Counted from the stretch's first letter, positions 21,081 through 34,664 are shown. The stretch: DNA of 64,000 bases from Cinclus cinclus (GCF_963662255.1 NC_085050.1:19343662-19407661); one strand, 5' to 3'. Made by a program: numbers and translations. Notes: generated from the sequence alone by a model not told the origin.

Positions 21081-24000
21081 CTGAAATGCTAATGCATGCA
21101 ATATATATGCAGGAAACAACTGGGGTAGCTGACTCCACTGTCATGAGTTATGTTTCACAGAACAGCAAAGGAAAAGGACATTGTTGTTAGAGGTAATATG
21201 ATGTGGCATGGAATAAGAAATGTGTTAGAGGATTAAGTCTAATTTTAACTCCTATTTGAAGTCTGGCTGTGACAGCCATCAGTCTTAAAAATCTGAGAAA
21301 GATTTTTTAAATTATTTATAATGGTAGTGATTTAGTGGTAGATATATCTGATTGACAGCTTTTTATTTAAACTTTTTTCAAAAGAAGAAAAAGTATCTTC
21401 TTTTTTTAATGGCGGTAATTGTAGAAATAGAGCTGTATTTTTTCTCAGAAAATGTTAGAAATAGGGCACTTGAAAAAGTTGAATGTGTAAAAGAGCGAAA
21501 TTATTCTCATAGTATTTGGGGTAAATCACAAGTTACATTGTGTCTGGAATTCTACATATATGAGAGAAGAAAGATGGTGCAAGGAGAGTTTTGTGTTGTT
21601 AAGGTATGGAGACAGGTTATGCCCATGTTCTGAAGACAGATGACAGACTGGAAGCTAAGCAATTACTGAACATGGGATGAGGTATTTCTGAAGAAAACAA
21701 ATAAGAATGAGAAACTAAAAAAAAAAAAAAAAAGGTTTTCAATATTAGAGTAATACCATGAGGGTGAGGCATGGCTGGATTACAGGTAGTTAGAGGACTT
21801 CATTTTAGATTCACACAGCACTCAGGTAAACACACCAGAAATACCATCTATATATGAAATGAGGGAACAAAACTGTAACCAATAAGAAGCAAGTATTAGG
21901 GCTGTTTTGTGTTTTATTTTCTGGGAGAAGATAAGGACAGAGAGACACAGGTAAATGGGGAAGAAGCATGGGAAAATGGAGAAAGGGGGTTAAAAGGGAC
22001 CGTTTTAATGTAAGCAAGATGGTAGTCAGCACACTTACACGACTGAGCTCTACACCTGATCACTGCAAAGTTTCCTACCTCCTACTGAGGTCTATTCCCA
22101 AAAGAGGTGGGTGTATGTGTACATGTGTGCAACCACCAGCAGACTACAGACTAGCTAACGGAAGAAACAAGATGATCCTGCCCTGCAGCTCATGTGAATG
22201 CTGATTCTGTGTACATAGATGTTGATAAAGGCATTGTTCTTTCTCCATGGTGGTCTATGTGGCTCTTGTTCTGTGATATGTATCTGTATATGTTAATTTT
22301 TGCTTGGCCTCATTGCTAATCAGACCTAGAGACTGGTGTCTACAGCAGCTATGTCTCTATGACTGAGACTAGATAAATACTTCCCAGTGTAAGCCCTCCT
22401 AAATCTGCAGTATATATCAGGAATAAAACTTCCCTGAAACCCAAAGATTCTCAGCTGTGATTTCCCTTAGAGGCTGTGGAGTTTTTTGTTTTTTGATTTT
22501 TAATTTTGTTGAATTGTGAAAAGGTCTAGAGCAGTGCCTTCTTGTTCCTTGAGAACTGAAGCCTAGTGTCACCTTAAAGAGAAAATTCCTACTGTCAAGT
22601 GGATGTAAGTAGGATTTGTCCTAATTTTTTCAGTAACTTCTCCACCTAATCTCACAAGGAACATTTCTAAGTTTCAAAGACTCAGTCTTTACAAAAATTA
22701 AGTTCTGTACGTTTCTTTCTTAAGGCATCTTCTGGCATGTAAAAGTTGAAAGACTGCTCAACCTATCCTACCACATGAATCAAATTATTAGTTTTAAGGA
22801 AATTAGGCTTTCATGCGAGAAATCCTCAGTTACTTCACTTTTCCTGTGAAACAAAGTACAAAAACATTGTGTTGGAGTGATATTTGCAGTTTTTAAATAT
22901 TGCTGTTTCTTCTCGATAGTTAAGCAATGTTCTCGTGTTCTCCATTGGAAATCTTGTGATTGGGTAGTATAAAATCAGAATGGAAAAATCAGAATCTTTT
23001 AGAAAAGACAAATGAGTACAATTATAAGTAATATCTTCTTTAAATAAATTATTTTAAAATTCCTTCCAATATCATGAGACCAGGAAAATTCCGGGAAGGG
23101 CCCTTAGCTGGAAAAGTTCTTATAAAATCTGTTAAACGAGCCAGGCTCATCCAGCACAGCTAGAAAGAGATGCACAATATAATGTTTCATTGACATGGAG
23201 AAAGTTTTCAGGGATATATTTTTTGAGATTTCACGTACATATATTTCTGTTTTTTCCTTTTTCAAAAGGGTTTGTACACATTCTCCTTATTTAAAACATA
23301 CTCTACAGCACTAAGCACAAGAAAATATGTTTTGAAAGTTACTGGAGGAACTAAATTGAGCTGGCATACAATTACATGCATGCTTGGCTGTTTCTCAGAA
23401 TCAGTGTTCACAATAACATAAGAATGGGAAACTGCAAAAATTTATGCTTTGACATTTTATTTTAAACTTTTTTCTACTTTGAAGAGTGGATTAGAATAGC
23501 TGTAATTAGATTAGGGCCTGCCTTTCATGGTATTCTCAAACATCTTTGGATTTTTATTTAGCCCATATGGATTTAAAGTACCTGCTAGAATTGGTAGATA
23601 GAAGTCAAAATGTGTATTCTTGCCATACAGAGAGCAAAAGAATGTAACGTGAACAGTGGGTAATGACAAAGGCAGGTCTGTGTTATATTTCTCTCATGAC
23701 AGAAATAAGCAATGTCTTGCTGGAGGGGGCAAGGTCTAATATTTGGATTTGTTTTGGCAAACACAGTTGCATTTTGGCATTTCATATCCTGGATAAATGC
23801 TAGTTTGAAATATGGTCGCTACATTTTATGAATGAAACACCTCACATATTTAACATGGAGAAAAACGGTTTGTGTTTGTACATTCCATCTGGAAATAGTA
23901 TCTATTTGAACCATGAAAGAAAGGCATTTTGGACATAAAGAAAAGATCCTTAGGACTCTTAATGGACCTAAGGGTCTTTTAAGACCCATCCTATTGCCTG

Positions 24001-24870
24001 CGTCCATTGATTTATTTATGCATTTCAGAAGGCTGGGTCTGTGATTCCTATATTTTATACACCAAAATTGAGGGTACTCATTAATAGAAGAAGCAAAGTA
24101 TAAAGGTGGATCTCAAATACTTAGCACTCCAGTGTAAACATAGGCTGTTGATCTTTGGTGTTTGAACTGAAGTACCTAAAATTCATGAACTACACGTAAA
24201 ATACCATTTGTGAAAAGCCTAGAAGAATACCAATATGACAGGATGAAAAAGGAAGGTAAAAACATTAGGTAGCAGTCTCAAAAACTGCCTCTTGCTAGCT
24301 GTCAATCACAACCATCACAAATTGCATGACAGAACACCCTGCAATACCAGATTTTTTCAGATTTTAGTTTTCCCTTAAAAAACTCTAATCCGCTCAGACA
24401 TCTACATTACAGACCATAGTCTACATAAAAGAATTAGGAGGATGAAAGAGAAAACTTGTGAGAAGGATGAAATAGTGTCTTTCTCAGAGGTTATGCCTGA
24501 CATAAGTCTTTTACAAGTTTTTGTTGCCACTCAAGAGTTCTAACTTTAACTAGCCCTCTTATTCTTCTCAAGTGTGCCCTTTGGTATCTTTGTTTCTCCA
24601 TTCTAGTTACACATGCCAGTCTCTTTTTCTCCCTCTCTTTTTGTCATATTTTTCATGTTATGTCAGGGTTCAGAGAAGCTTCAAAAATAGCCATTCAGCC
24701 CAGTTGGTTCAGGATTGGAGTATGTACAAAGGAGATAGAGGGAGATTACTGAGAACTCAGTAAGGCTTCTTCATTTAAGAGACACAGAGGAGAAGGAACT
24801 AGTGGGAAACAGGACTTATCTGAGATAGGGAGTGTCTCTTTTACTTCCCTAGCATATTGAAGAACTGCCA
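21081..24870. other. Unique AT-rich DNA, nothing recognised
   Basis: Includes an A18 run at 21717-21734. A somewhat GC-richer patch at 22030-22200 has no identifiable family. Open frames are short and unremarkable. Confidence 0.5.
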
Positions 24871-24965
24871 AAAAGAAGAAGAAGGAGAAGAAGAAGGAGA
24901 AGAAGAAGGAGAAGAAGAAGAAGAAGAAGAAGAAGAAGAAGAAGAAGAAGAAGAAGAAGAAGAAG

Positions 24966-24995
<30 letters not shown>
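24871..24995 (+). repeat. (GAA)n triplet microsatellite, about 125 bp
   Basis: The first part has GGA interruptions at 12-15-base spacing. From about 24910 to 24995 it is nearly pure GAA. Long GAA/TTC tracts are known to form triplex DNA and to change length readily. On the minus strand it is a pure CTT tract. Confidence 0.97.
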
Positions 24996-24997
<2 letters not shown>

Positions 24998-27330
24998 GTA
25001 CTGTCAGGGTCCCTTAACAGAGTGAAGATTTAATTTAGAAACCTTCAGAGTCTGAAGCTGATATTTTATTCATGTTAATCAGAAACAGAGTATTCTGTTA
25101 TTATATTTATAAAATGAGGATAAATTGAAATGCTATGTCTTTCATGGTGCCTTGAAATGAAATATTCCATGCTTGGGAAACAGAGATGATGATGCCCATA
25201 AAATAAATTTTGTTTTTGGGGGAGATGTAACCTAAGTACGGCACAAAGCAAAAGAAAAAGAAAATGAATTGCAGAATGCCTTTGGTCATCTGTGTGGGTG
25301 AACAGCATACGTTGTCTGTTTTTTCAGCAATCATTGAGAATTTTAGATGTAGTCAGTCGAGTAAACTACCTAGAGGCAACTTTAGTGTCTCATAAATCCT
25401 AAACAACCTGGAAGACCATTATTATTTCTAAGATGCTTCAGACTCTTGGGGGTTTTTGGAGAGAAGCTGAAACATTTTGAGTTTCTGTGTTTCTGTATTT
25501 CTGTTGTTGCCTGTATCTTTCATGTTTTCAAAAGATAGATAATATTTTACAGTACCTTTCTTTTTCTTATTCTTTTTTTTTGTTTTGTTTTTTTCATGAG
25601 GAATGCAAAAGCCTGGTGTTGGTGGTCTCACTAAATATAACTATTTCTTCTAAACCAGCCTTTCTGTATGACCACATTATGCACTTAGAATAATTGCATC
25701 TCAATTTATTACTGATAAAATGAGCAAAATATTCCATGGAGTTTTTCTTTCCTGTCTCTCTTTTGTATATTCAGAATAAAAATTTGTATATCATTGTATT
25801 TTATACTTACCTGAATAGTAAAGTGAAACATTAGTTCAATTTTCATTTTTATAGTAAAAACAGTAAAAAAAAAAAATAGGATTTTTATTACCTGACTCTT
25901 GTTTCATAAAATTCAGCTGGTATACAGCTATTTTTTTCAAGAAGAGATCTAAACTTCTTTAGGTCTCATTTCAATGCAAAACTTTATGTTTGTTTGCCTG
26001 ATCCTGTTGAAAAGTTTCATTTTTGCAATTACACAACTTTTCAGATAAAATTACCAAGCAAGAAATGCCTTTTTCATCTTGGGAGACCTTTTATGACAAA
26101 CCTCAGGAGAAAGCTCATAACTACAAGTACGGCATTCATCTAAAGGGTAGAAGGAGGACAGACAATTGAAGGTGAAGTTACTGAAATTTTTAGCACAAAC
26201 ACATGAATTAAATATTACAAGGACAAGAAATGTTAGAAACGGCTTGTGAAGAAAAAGAACCTAATTTTGCTTCTTCATTAAATTGGAATATAAAAACTTC
26301 AAAGATTTCATATTGGGTTTTGTAGCTCAATACCTTATCTTAAATTCTGCATCTGTTGTTTAAAACTTGACTTTTTTTCCCCTATATATGTTATATGCTT
26401 TTGCACTTTTCAGTGTTATTTCCTAGAGACTTACTGCCCAAAATTACAGTCTACTCTAGCTCATTATAAACAGGGGACCACATTGCTGAATTAGCTTATT
26501 TGAGCTGGGCAAAGCTCATATAGAAGATTTGAAAAAGCAGTTAAAATTTTATCAAACACTAGATATTTTTTTCTCCTGTTATACTTCAGTATATCCCCAC
26601 ACATAATGTACCTTTGTAGGCAAGACAGTAAGCCATACAGGTAATTTATCTCATTTACTCCCCCATGTCTAGCACTACCAGAGACAGTTTATGCTGGTTG
26701 AAATTACTCCTTATCTTCTCTGACTGCTTTATTTTCTTGCATTGCTATAGTTATGGAATATTCCGACATTTTCTTCACTGAAATAATCGACATTTAGAGA
26801 CAAATCCTTTTCCTTTCTATTTTCTATTATAACTGAAGGATATACAAATCATGCAATATCTGTTGAGGGTATGTCCAAACCAATCACTTTTGCTGCCATG
26901 CCAGTATCACCTAATAGAGATGGGGGCATGATGAGAACTATAACTATTTCCCCAGGTTGTACAAAGACATGTTTCAATTAAAATTAATTTTCTGTGATGT
27001 ATACCAGTTTGTTATAACACTATTTTCTCCATGACAAATCTCCGCAAAATCAGGGGCTTCTGTGTCACAGTCTGTGTTTTAGTATCCCTTTTTACTTTTC
27101 TAGTTTTTACATCAGCTATGATCCTCTTCTCAAGAAAAGCAGGCATATTTGCCCAAGGAGGGAATGAACCCCTTCAGTGGTTGACCTGCACCTGACCTCA
27201 GCCAAGTCATGGCCAGATTCAGCCCTGCAGTGCTGACCAGACTCCATGTGTGCATCACATCTGCGTGGTGGTTATTGTGTGGCAGAAGTTCAGATCCCCC
27301 GGCCCAAGAGGTTCAGTGTGAACATTTGAC
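24996..27330. other. Unique AT-rich DNA; GC-richer end
   Basis: Nothing was recognised up to about 27110. From about 27115 to 27330 GC rises and the text looks repeat-derived, adjoining the CR1 copy, but I could not align it to a family. Confidence 0.5.
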
Positions 27331-27780
27331 CACAGAACACATCTTAAGGACCATCTAGTTCCAAAATCCCTGCACTGGACAGGAACGTCTTCCAGTAGAC
27401 CAGAGCCCAATTCAAGTTGGCCTTATATGCTTCCAGGGATAGGGCATCCACAATTTCTCTGGACGAACTGTTCCAATACCTAAACCTAAACCTCTTTGTA
27501 TTAAAAGCCATTCCCCCTTGTCCTACATGCTCTTGTAAATAGTTTCTCTTCATCTTTTTAGTAACCTCCTTTCAGGTATACTGAAAGGCCACAGTTAGGG
27601 CACCAAGAAACCCGTTTTCCAGCCTGAACAGACCCAATTCTCTCAGCCGTTCCTCACAGGAGAGGAGCTCCATCCCTCTAATCAACTTGTTGGCATCCTC
27701 TGGACTTGCTCCAACAGGTTTATGTCTTCCTATTCTGGGGACCTGGATGCAACACTGAAGAGGATCTGCAGTTAGGGATG
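27331..27780 (-). mobile_element. CR1 LINE fragment, 3' untranslated region and late ORF2
   Basis: Diagnostic blocks on the plus strand are GACCATCTAGTTCCA near 27350-27364 (complement of the CR1 TGGAACTAGATGGTC tail), CCAGTAGACCAG near 27393, GCCATTCCCCCTTGTCCTAC near 27509-27528, CTCTCAGCCGTTCCTCACAG near 27639-27658 and a GACTTGCTCCAACAGG block near 27702-27720. The wording differs from the neighbouring copy at 28178, so this is another CR1 subfamily. The terminal ATTCTATG repeats are lost or eroded. Confidence 0.92.
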
Positions 27781-28177
27781 GTTTATCCACCTTAAATTGG
27801 GTGACTCCCAGGTTGAATTATTGGGTTTGAGAGCCCTCACCTCTTTGGATTAGAGATTAAATTTTCTGGGTTACCCTTTCTAAAATGTTAAGGAGACTTG
27901 TATCAGTTTTGTAGGACCATTTCCATACGACATTACAAATTAGTATTCAAGTGGCTAATTGGTCTGTCTGGTTTAACTGGTTTATAAAATAATTCTCACC
28001 GCAATATACAGTTTCTCTCAGTTTTATAAGCCTCTGAGAAAGCATCCTCTGTGGGTTATATTATCTTGTGAACTATATAACCTCAGCCTTATCATTTTTC
28101 CACATAAGTTGTTCCTATTAGAAGCACTTACTGAGAGCTGCTTCAGTGACATTCTTTCTCACTTTTCCTCCAGTTTT
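27781..28177. other. Spacer between two CR1 copies
   Basis: Unique AT-rich sequence of about 400 bases in which nothing is recognised. Confidence 0.55.
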
Positions 28178-28752
28178 CATAGAATCATAGAATATTCTGA
28201 GTTGGAAGGGACCCACAAGGGTCAGAAAACTTCAGCTTCTGGTCTGGAACAGGGCAGCCCCAAGAGTCACACTGTGTGCCTGGGACTGTTGTCCAAATGT
28301 TTCTTGAGCTCTGTCAGGCTTGCTGTTGTGACCACTTCCCTGGAGAGCCTATTCTAGTGCCCAACCTCCTTCTGGGTGAAAAACCTTTCTCTGTTATCCA
28401 ACTTAAATCTCCTCTGACACAGCTTCATACTATTCCATCAGGTCCTGTCAGTGATCACCAAAGAGATCAGTGCTTGTCCCTCCGCTTCCCCTCGTGAGAA
28501 AAATTGAAGCCTGCAATGAGGTCCTGCCTCAGTCTCCTCCAGGCTGAACAGAACAAGTGACCTCAGCCACTCCTCATAGGGCTTCACCTCTGGACTCTTC
28601 ACTGTCTCCATAGCCCTCTTTTAGATGATCTCTAATAGTTTTATGTCTTTTTTTATAATGCATTGCCCCAGACTGCACACAGTATTCAGGGTGAGGCTGT
28701 ACCAGTGCAGAGCAGTGTGGAACAATCACCTTCCTTGACTAGCTGGTGATTC
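28178..28752 (-). mobile_element. CR1 LINE, 5'-truncated copy with intact 3' terminus
   Basis: The plus strand begins TCATAGAATCATAGAATATT, the complement of the CR1 terminal repeats. GTTGGAAGGGACCCACAAGG follows, then ACCACTTCCCTGGAGAGCC, CTCCTCCAGGCTGAACAG and CCAGTGCAGAGCAGTGTGG in the expected order up to about 28752. This is the same general type as the copy at 7946-8925 and is less diverged. The antisense plus-strand frames (28109-28357, 28276-28497) are not genes. Confidence 0.96.
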
Positions 28753-31700
28753 ATTCATGAATAATCTTTATTTAGAAATAGACCTGCAAGGCAGAATACT
28801 GAAGTGATATCTCTTCAAGGAAGGACCTGCTATTGCAGCAGTGACCTCCTGCAATAAAAGGGCATCTTGACAAGGTAGACTGCACAGGAAATAATTTGTT
28901 ATTATACATACAATATTCAGAACTGTGAGATTTAGGAAACTAAGTGTTATACTCATGGAATATTATTCACAGATTGCAAGGTGAGAATGTAAGTAAATAA
29001 AGAAATAGATTATGCCTATATCCAGAAAGTCTTCAGACTAAATGTGCTAGTATAGAACTATACACATCTCCACTTCCAGCTTACCTGGACCAAAACCTGG
29101 GAGCAAATAAACAATTGTGAACAGTTTTCAGACTTCAGCTTTCTGAAGGGAAAGAGGGAGTTGAATCCAGCTGACAGTTTACACAAATATATGTAACCTG
29201 ATGGTCACTAAAGAAGTCCAAGATGAAGGAAATAGAACATACTTTGCTTGATAGACCATACAGTGAGGAAGATGTAAGAAAAATCTAAGTCTTGTCAGTC
29301 ACATAACATGAAGTAATGGGATTATGCAAAAAATGTGGTTAATAATGCACCACATTCTGTGGTCTTTATGCTCTTTCATATTATTTTTGTATGTTTCCCA
29401 CTGTACCACATGAGTTTCAGACACCATTACTCAATTAAAAGCTGCCATAAAAAAATATTATATTTAGCCCTGAATCACACAGATGGAGCTTTGAAACCCA
29501 TGCATAAATGTCTGTGAATTTCATGAGCATAATGGATGTTTTCTTCTTTAGCCAGAGATTATCTCGAAAAAATTCAGAAAACCAGGAAACTCAGTTAATT
29601 ATTTAAACCAACAGTATAGAGTTTAACCAAAGAATGTAGAGATGTTTGTTGTCTCTAGTAAAGTGAGTCTGACAAAGAGTTTCCTGAGATAAAAAAGTCA
29701 ACAAAGGAAACTGTTTTTCTGAAAAAAGGCAGTCACAGAGAAAACCAACAACTGTAGCAGCAAAATCACTTTATCACAGAAGATTGGTGGTCTAAATACC
29801 ACATTGAAATTATCTCCCTTTCTCTGCAATGCTGTCACAGATGTCAAGGGCATGAGAAAATTGAGGATGAGAATACTTTATCCTGCAGTTAAAAGAAAAG
29901 AATTCAGATGAGGAATTTCTCCTCAATGTTAGCCATTGTGCATTTTCATGTTCAAAGATGAGATTTAAATTGACACAGATTAGCAAAACTATGACTGAAA
30001 AAAACTCTGTGAAAGTAAACTTTATTTTTTTTCTGAGACTAAGTTGATTTCCTACTACCCTCATTCAAGCATAATTACTATATGTCTGAAAGACACATAT
30101 TTGACTTTTTTGTAGCATACACATGCAATAAATCAACAGTATGAGATAAATGGGTTTCCTTGTTAAAAGGAAGTGTTATCAAATAAATGAAAGCTCTTCT
30201 AAAAAGAAAAATATATTAAATTGTTCTTTCTAGCTTCTTCAGTTTAAAATAAGCAATTATGCTTTTCATGTTGTAAAACTACAAATGAAACTACACCAGC
30301 AGGGGAGTGAAAATTGGAGGCGTTAACATGGGAAGAAAGATTTCAGATGAGATTTCAAATTAAATTAAAAGGAGACATAGAGGTATGTTGTTTCAGATGC
30401 CAAGAAAGCATCCGAAGAGAAGGTTTTTGCAGCAGATTGTGTAGAAGGTGAGGGAGGCCAAAGCTGGATGACTAGGGGAATAAAAGAATGACGAGAAGTG
30501 TTATAGAATATTTGTAAGATAGCAAGTATCAGTAAGATCACACACTTTTGTATAAATGTTTTCTTCAAAAATCCCATTTTAAAGACTTAAAAAAATAAAA
30601 AATATTCTTGAAAAGCTGAGAAAACACCCAAGATATACACAACAGTTAAAAAATAACAAAACAAAAACTAAACAAAAACAACAAACCAAATAGTAGCATG
30701 ATATATCTGTATGTTATTTTTCCAATTTAAATGTGTAATAATTCATAAAATTGTTGGCTGGCAAAATATGCCAAAGTACATAGAAAAATCAACATCTTGT
30801 GAGAAGAAATTCATATTAGATAGATACTAATGTCATATCTCTGAACAAGGACATATGTACAAAACATCTTCTGCATAAGCAGTCGTCTCCCAACAACCTT
30901 GGTATATTATTGGTCCCTTTAGATAATTTTCCATTGGCCTTTTCCTGACAAAACTCTTGTCTTCTAGTGGGCATTTATTTCCAAAGTATTTTTTATTTAC
31001 GTGGTTATTGTCTTAAAAATGGTTAACAAAGCAGAAAGTTGACTTTTACATTACCTCAGCAGTACTGTCTCTACTCTCTCTAAGATCGGTGCTGATTTAG
31101 CTGTCTATAGTTGGATCAGTAAATGCCAGTAAAATTAAGTTCCTGAGTGTCATGCTAACTATTGCAAAATACGGTAATTTTTCCCCTCAGAGCTTTTTTT
31201 CTTTTAAAGCTATGCCATTAGCAGTGTCACTTTTGAGTGTAAAATGGTGTGCTGATGATTTATATATGAATATTCAAGGAGCCCTGAAGTAACAGTGAAC
31301 CATGAGACTAACAGAAGTGTTTAGGACATCTGTTATGGGAGCAGATACCTACTTGGCTCCCAGCTCTTACCTGGGTTCAGAAAGAAAACATACACCAATA
31401 AACTTTAAATATTTTTCTCTAGACTTCTTCCCCTTCTCCTCCCCTCAGTTTTAATATTTCCTAGCCTTCTTATCATAGTCAATAAACAATTTTATTTTCC
31501 AGTTATGTATCATTTTATTAGGAATGATAATATTAATACTTAATATTTAATTTGCCTTTGCAGTCTGGAACAATACTATTTCTCAAAAAAAGTTCCTTTT
31601 TAAGGACATTTTATAGTGTGAATATAGATTGATAGTGGACTTCATTACCTTAAAAAGGAGCAGTTCACCCCAAAGGAGAAGAAACAAATTAGAAAAATAG

Positions 31701-32059
31701 AATATAGCATATGTATAGAAATAAGAGTCTATGTCCTTTCTGTTAACTGATGTCTAATTATGAGAACTTAATGAAGGAAAACAATATACTATTTTAATTT
31801 GGTTGAGGAAGAGCTTTCACATCCTTTGGTGGGGTTTTTTGGCCTCATGAGAAAACCTGAAAGAAGTGGTAGATTTTGGACTGAAAAACAGCAAGTGCAG
31901 CTTGACTTTGTAGGCTGATTATTAGGCATATTTTATTAAGCGGTGAGGAGAGAAATAAAGCAAGTTCATCACACTGTTACAAGAATCTTCTTTGATCTAA
32001 CCAGATGAATTCATTTTCTAGTTCTGATAAAGCTGATAACAAGACATCATCTTTACCAT
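28753..32059. other. Unique AT-rich DNA, nothing recognised
   Basis: Contains an A-rich patch at about 30645-30690 and scattered chance open frames. No repeat family or exon is supported. Confidence 0.55.
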
Positions 32060-32495
32060 TGATGCTTTGAGGGCTACCTAGAACAGAGGCTAGACAGCGT
32101 TAAAGGAATAAAGTAGGCATTTGTTAAAAAGGCCTTCAAAGGGTACACCTTGGGCCATACAAGAGACTGGCCATGGCTACAGCCAAGATGGATGACAGAT
32201 GACACATTCTCACACTTTTATGTTTTGGTACATTTGCATATTGGGGTAAATTGTCCGGTTACAGCTCCAGGTTATGAAGTCACATCCTCCAGTTTGCTCT
32301 CCTCAATTCACTGCTGTTGTTTATACTTTTTGGGCCTGAAGCTTCAATGGTGTCCTTGGTTCTCAGGCTAGAAAAGGATTGTTTTGTCTAACTAAACTGT
32401 GAAGAGAACTTGCTGACACTTCATATGAAGTTCAGAGGTATAAACTAATGCCGTACAGAATCTGGAATATATGAAAGCTAAGAATTAAGGCAGCA
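32060..32495 (-). mobile_element. Solo LTR of an endogenous retrovirus, with 4-bp target duplication
   Basis: A 436-bp block begins TG and ends CA on the plus strand. It is flanked on both sides by CCAT (32056-32059 and 32496-32499), a perfect 4-bp target-site duplication. In minus-strand sense it matches the LTR at 40011-40453 along its whole length. Shared blocks include GCAAGTTCTCTTCACAG, TTTAGTTAGACAAAAC, GCCCAAGGTGTACCC and a U5-like CTGTCTAGCCTCTGTTC. The AATAAA seen in the sister copy is decayed here. A 4-bp duplication is typical of class I (ERV1-like) elements. No internal viral genes are attached. The open frame 32150-32371 lies inside the LTR and is not a gene. Confidence 0.85.
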
Positions 32496-34469
32496 CCATT
32501 GCATCCTGTAGTTTTTGTCCAAATTTTGCTCTTAACATTATTGATAAGCTTGCATTTTTAAGAACAGTGTTTTTAGCCAACTCATGGTACTTAACTACTG
32601 TTATTAAGCCACAGTGAGAGGATATAAACTAGATGAGAAATTTACAGCACTGTGAGTCAAAAGAGGGTCAAAGAAGGCTTGAAATCTGCCTGGCAGCAAT
32701 CGGTGAAATTTGTCAAATGGAAAACATGTAATAATTAAATGTTGCATAACAAAAGGAAAGCATTAAAGTTAAATCTAAAGAATTTGTGAAACACACAAAG
32801 AGAGCAGGTACAAAATTACTGCCAATGAAATGGCCCCCTAAAAGTCTAAATCATATTAAAAGAGTAAAAATAATGATGAATTTAAAAACTTATCATAGAA
32901 GTTTACAGGCAATGCACAGTTCTTCTGTATGCTATTAGCACTTCTAAAATGCCTTAAGACCTCAAAACAGTGAGTGGCACTGTCTGTAGTAAATTGTATT
33001 TGTCTATGCCCTAGATAATACAACTATATTTTCTTTCAAATTACTTTTCTTTTGACATGATAACATTTTTTAGCTGCTTTGTTTAGTAACACTTGCCCAT
33101 AAAATGAAAATGCTCAGAGTGTTAACAATGAAACAATGATAAAAATATTGAACAAACTACTGTACTAGACACTGGTAGAATTAAGTGTCTCCCTCTCTTA
33201 TAGATGTTAATGGAATTAACATTGAAAACTCCAATTGTCACACACAGATATTCTCACATTAACCTATTTCTTCTCTCTGCAAAATAATCTCATAATAATA
33301 TTGGATTTGCTTCTATTGGCCTCTGATCTATGTTGCTCAATGATGAATGTCCAGGAGCTTTGATTTTTACCGTGAGAAATCCAAGTTATTCTGTGATTGC
33401 TGAAGCATCAAGAAACAATAATATTTCATACACATTTTTCAGGTGGCTTAAAAGGAAATCTTATAGCTAAAGACTTAATAAAAAAAAAAACCTATTGGTG
33501 TAGCATTTGCCCCACAATCTAATATGCATGAGTATATGCATGAGTGCCTCACAGAGTAAGGAAACTCGTAACTGTTTAAGAGAAATAAGGAACTGAGTCA
33601 ATGTCCAGAAGGTAAAGAGGAACTGATATTCATAATTAACATATTAAATTATAAATTCTTGTAAATTCTGTAAGAAATGTAATACTTTGTACTTGCGATG
33701 GAAAGACAGATTCTCTGACATGAATGAAGTCTCACTTAGGCTCAGCAAATGCCAGATTTATAAAGAAAAGGACTTGAAAGTACAACTGAAAATAAAATGG
33801 AAACTTGAGAATGTTTGTACAAATACCTGATTTCTAAATAGAATTCTTTTTTATAGAGAAGGCATTGCAATGTCCTCCTTGTGCTTTCAGCAGGTGTCTT
33901 GCATACAAGAGCTGGGTTGAGATGGGTGGATTTTGAAACTGTTTGAACAAACACCAGTTTGGATGGCAGATTATATAAAAAAGAAAGCTCACCCTTTTTC
34001 CAAACTGGAGAAGAGAAATATGTGTTGATCTAGAGAAAGCACACAAATATCCAGACGAACATTCTGAGTGAGGTAATATCACATTTGAAATATTTTAAGT
34101 ATCTCTGCTGACTAAAATATTCAAGGTTGTTAAGACCTTGTATATGGTTGGAACAGTTTCCTCCAGCATCAGTGTATCACATATTAAAAAAAAAGAAAAT
34201 TAACCTCCCTGTCATTAATACTTTAGGCATAAAACTTAAAGATCTCCATGTGATCATCTAGTTCAGCTCTCTGAACTAATCAGTATCAATTTTTTGTATT
34301 AATTCCTTGACTACAGATTTATGTTCTTTTGTATCTAATTTCCTTACAACAGCAGCAGCAACAACAACAAAGTAATAAGAAGAATAATACCCACTCAAAT
34401 GATTGTTAATAAGAACATAAGAATGGCCTGAAGAGGTTACACTGAAGGCACACCTAGCCCCAGATAGTA
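32496..34469. other. Unique AT-rich DNA, nothing recognised
   Basis: A trinucleotide patch (CAGCAA/CAACAA) lies at 34347-34371, and a 12-base two-copy repeat of TATGCATGAG lies near 33523-33545. No genes are seen. Confidence 0.5.
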
Positions 34470-34522
34470 ATTCAATCAAATTCAATCAAATTCAATCAAA
34501 TTCAATTCAAAATCAATTCAAT
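34470..34522 (+). repeat. Decamer tandem repeat (TTCAATCAAA)n
   Basis: Three perfect 10-bp units begin at 34471 and are followed by degraded units. It directly abuts the CR1 tail that starts near 34532. Confidence 0.93.
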
Positions 34523-34531
34523 GTTTAATTA

Positions 34532-34664
34532 AAAGGAGATGTTCAAGACCAGGATGGATGGAGCTCTGAGCAACTTGCTTTAGTGAAAATTGTCCATTGC
34601 AGTGGGGTTGGAACTAGATGATCTTTAAGGTCCTTTCAAACCCACACCATTCTGTGATTCTATG
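34532..34664 (+). mobile_element. CR1 LINE 3'-end fragment
   Basis: About 130 bp of CR1 tail in plus sense: GATGTTCAAGACCAGGATGG, then GGGGTTGGAACTAGATGATC, then a terminus with ATTCTGTGATTCTATG at 34649-34664. Only the last part of the element was copied, the usual result of early reverse-transcription arrest. Confidence 0.95.
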
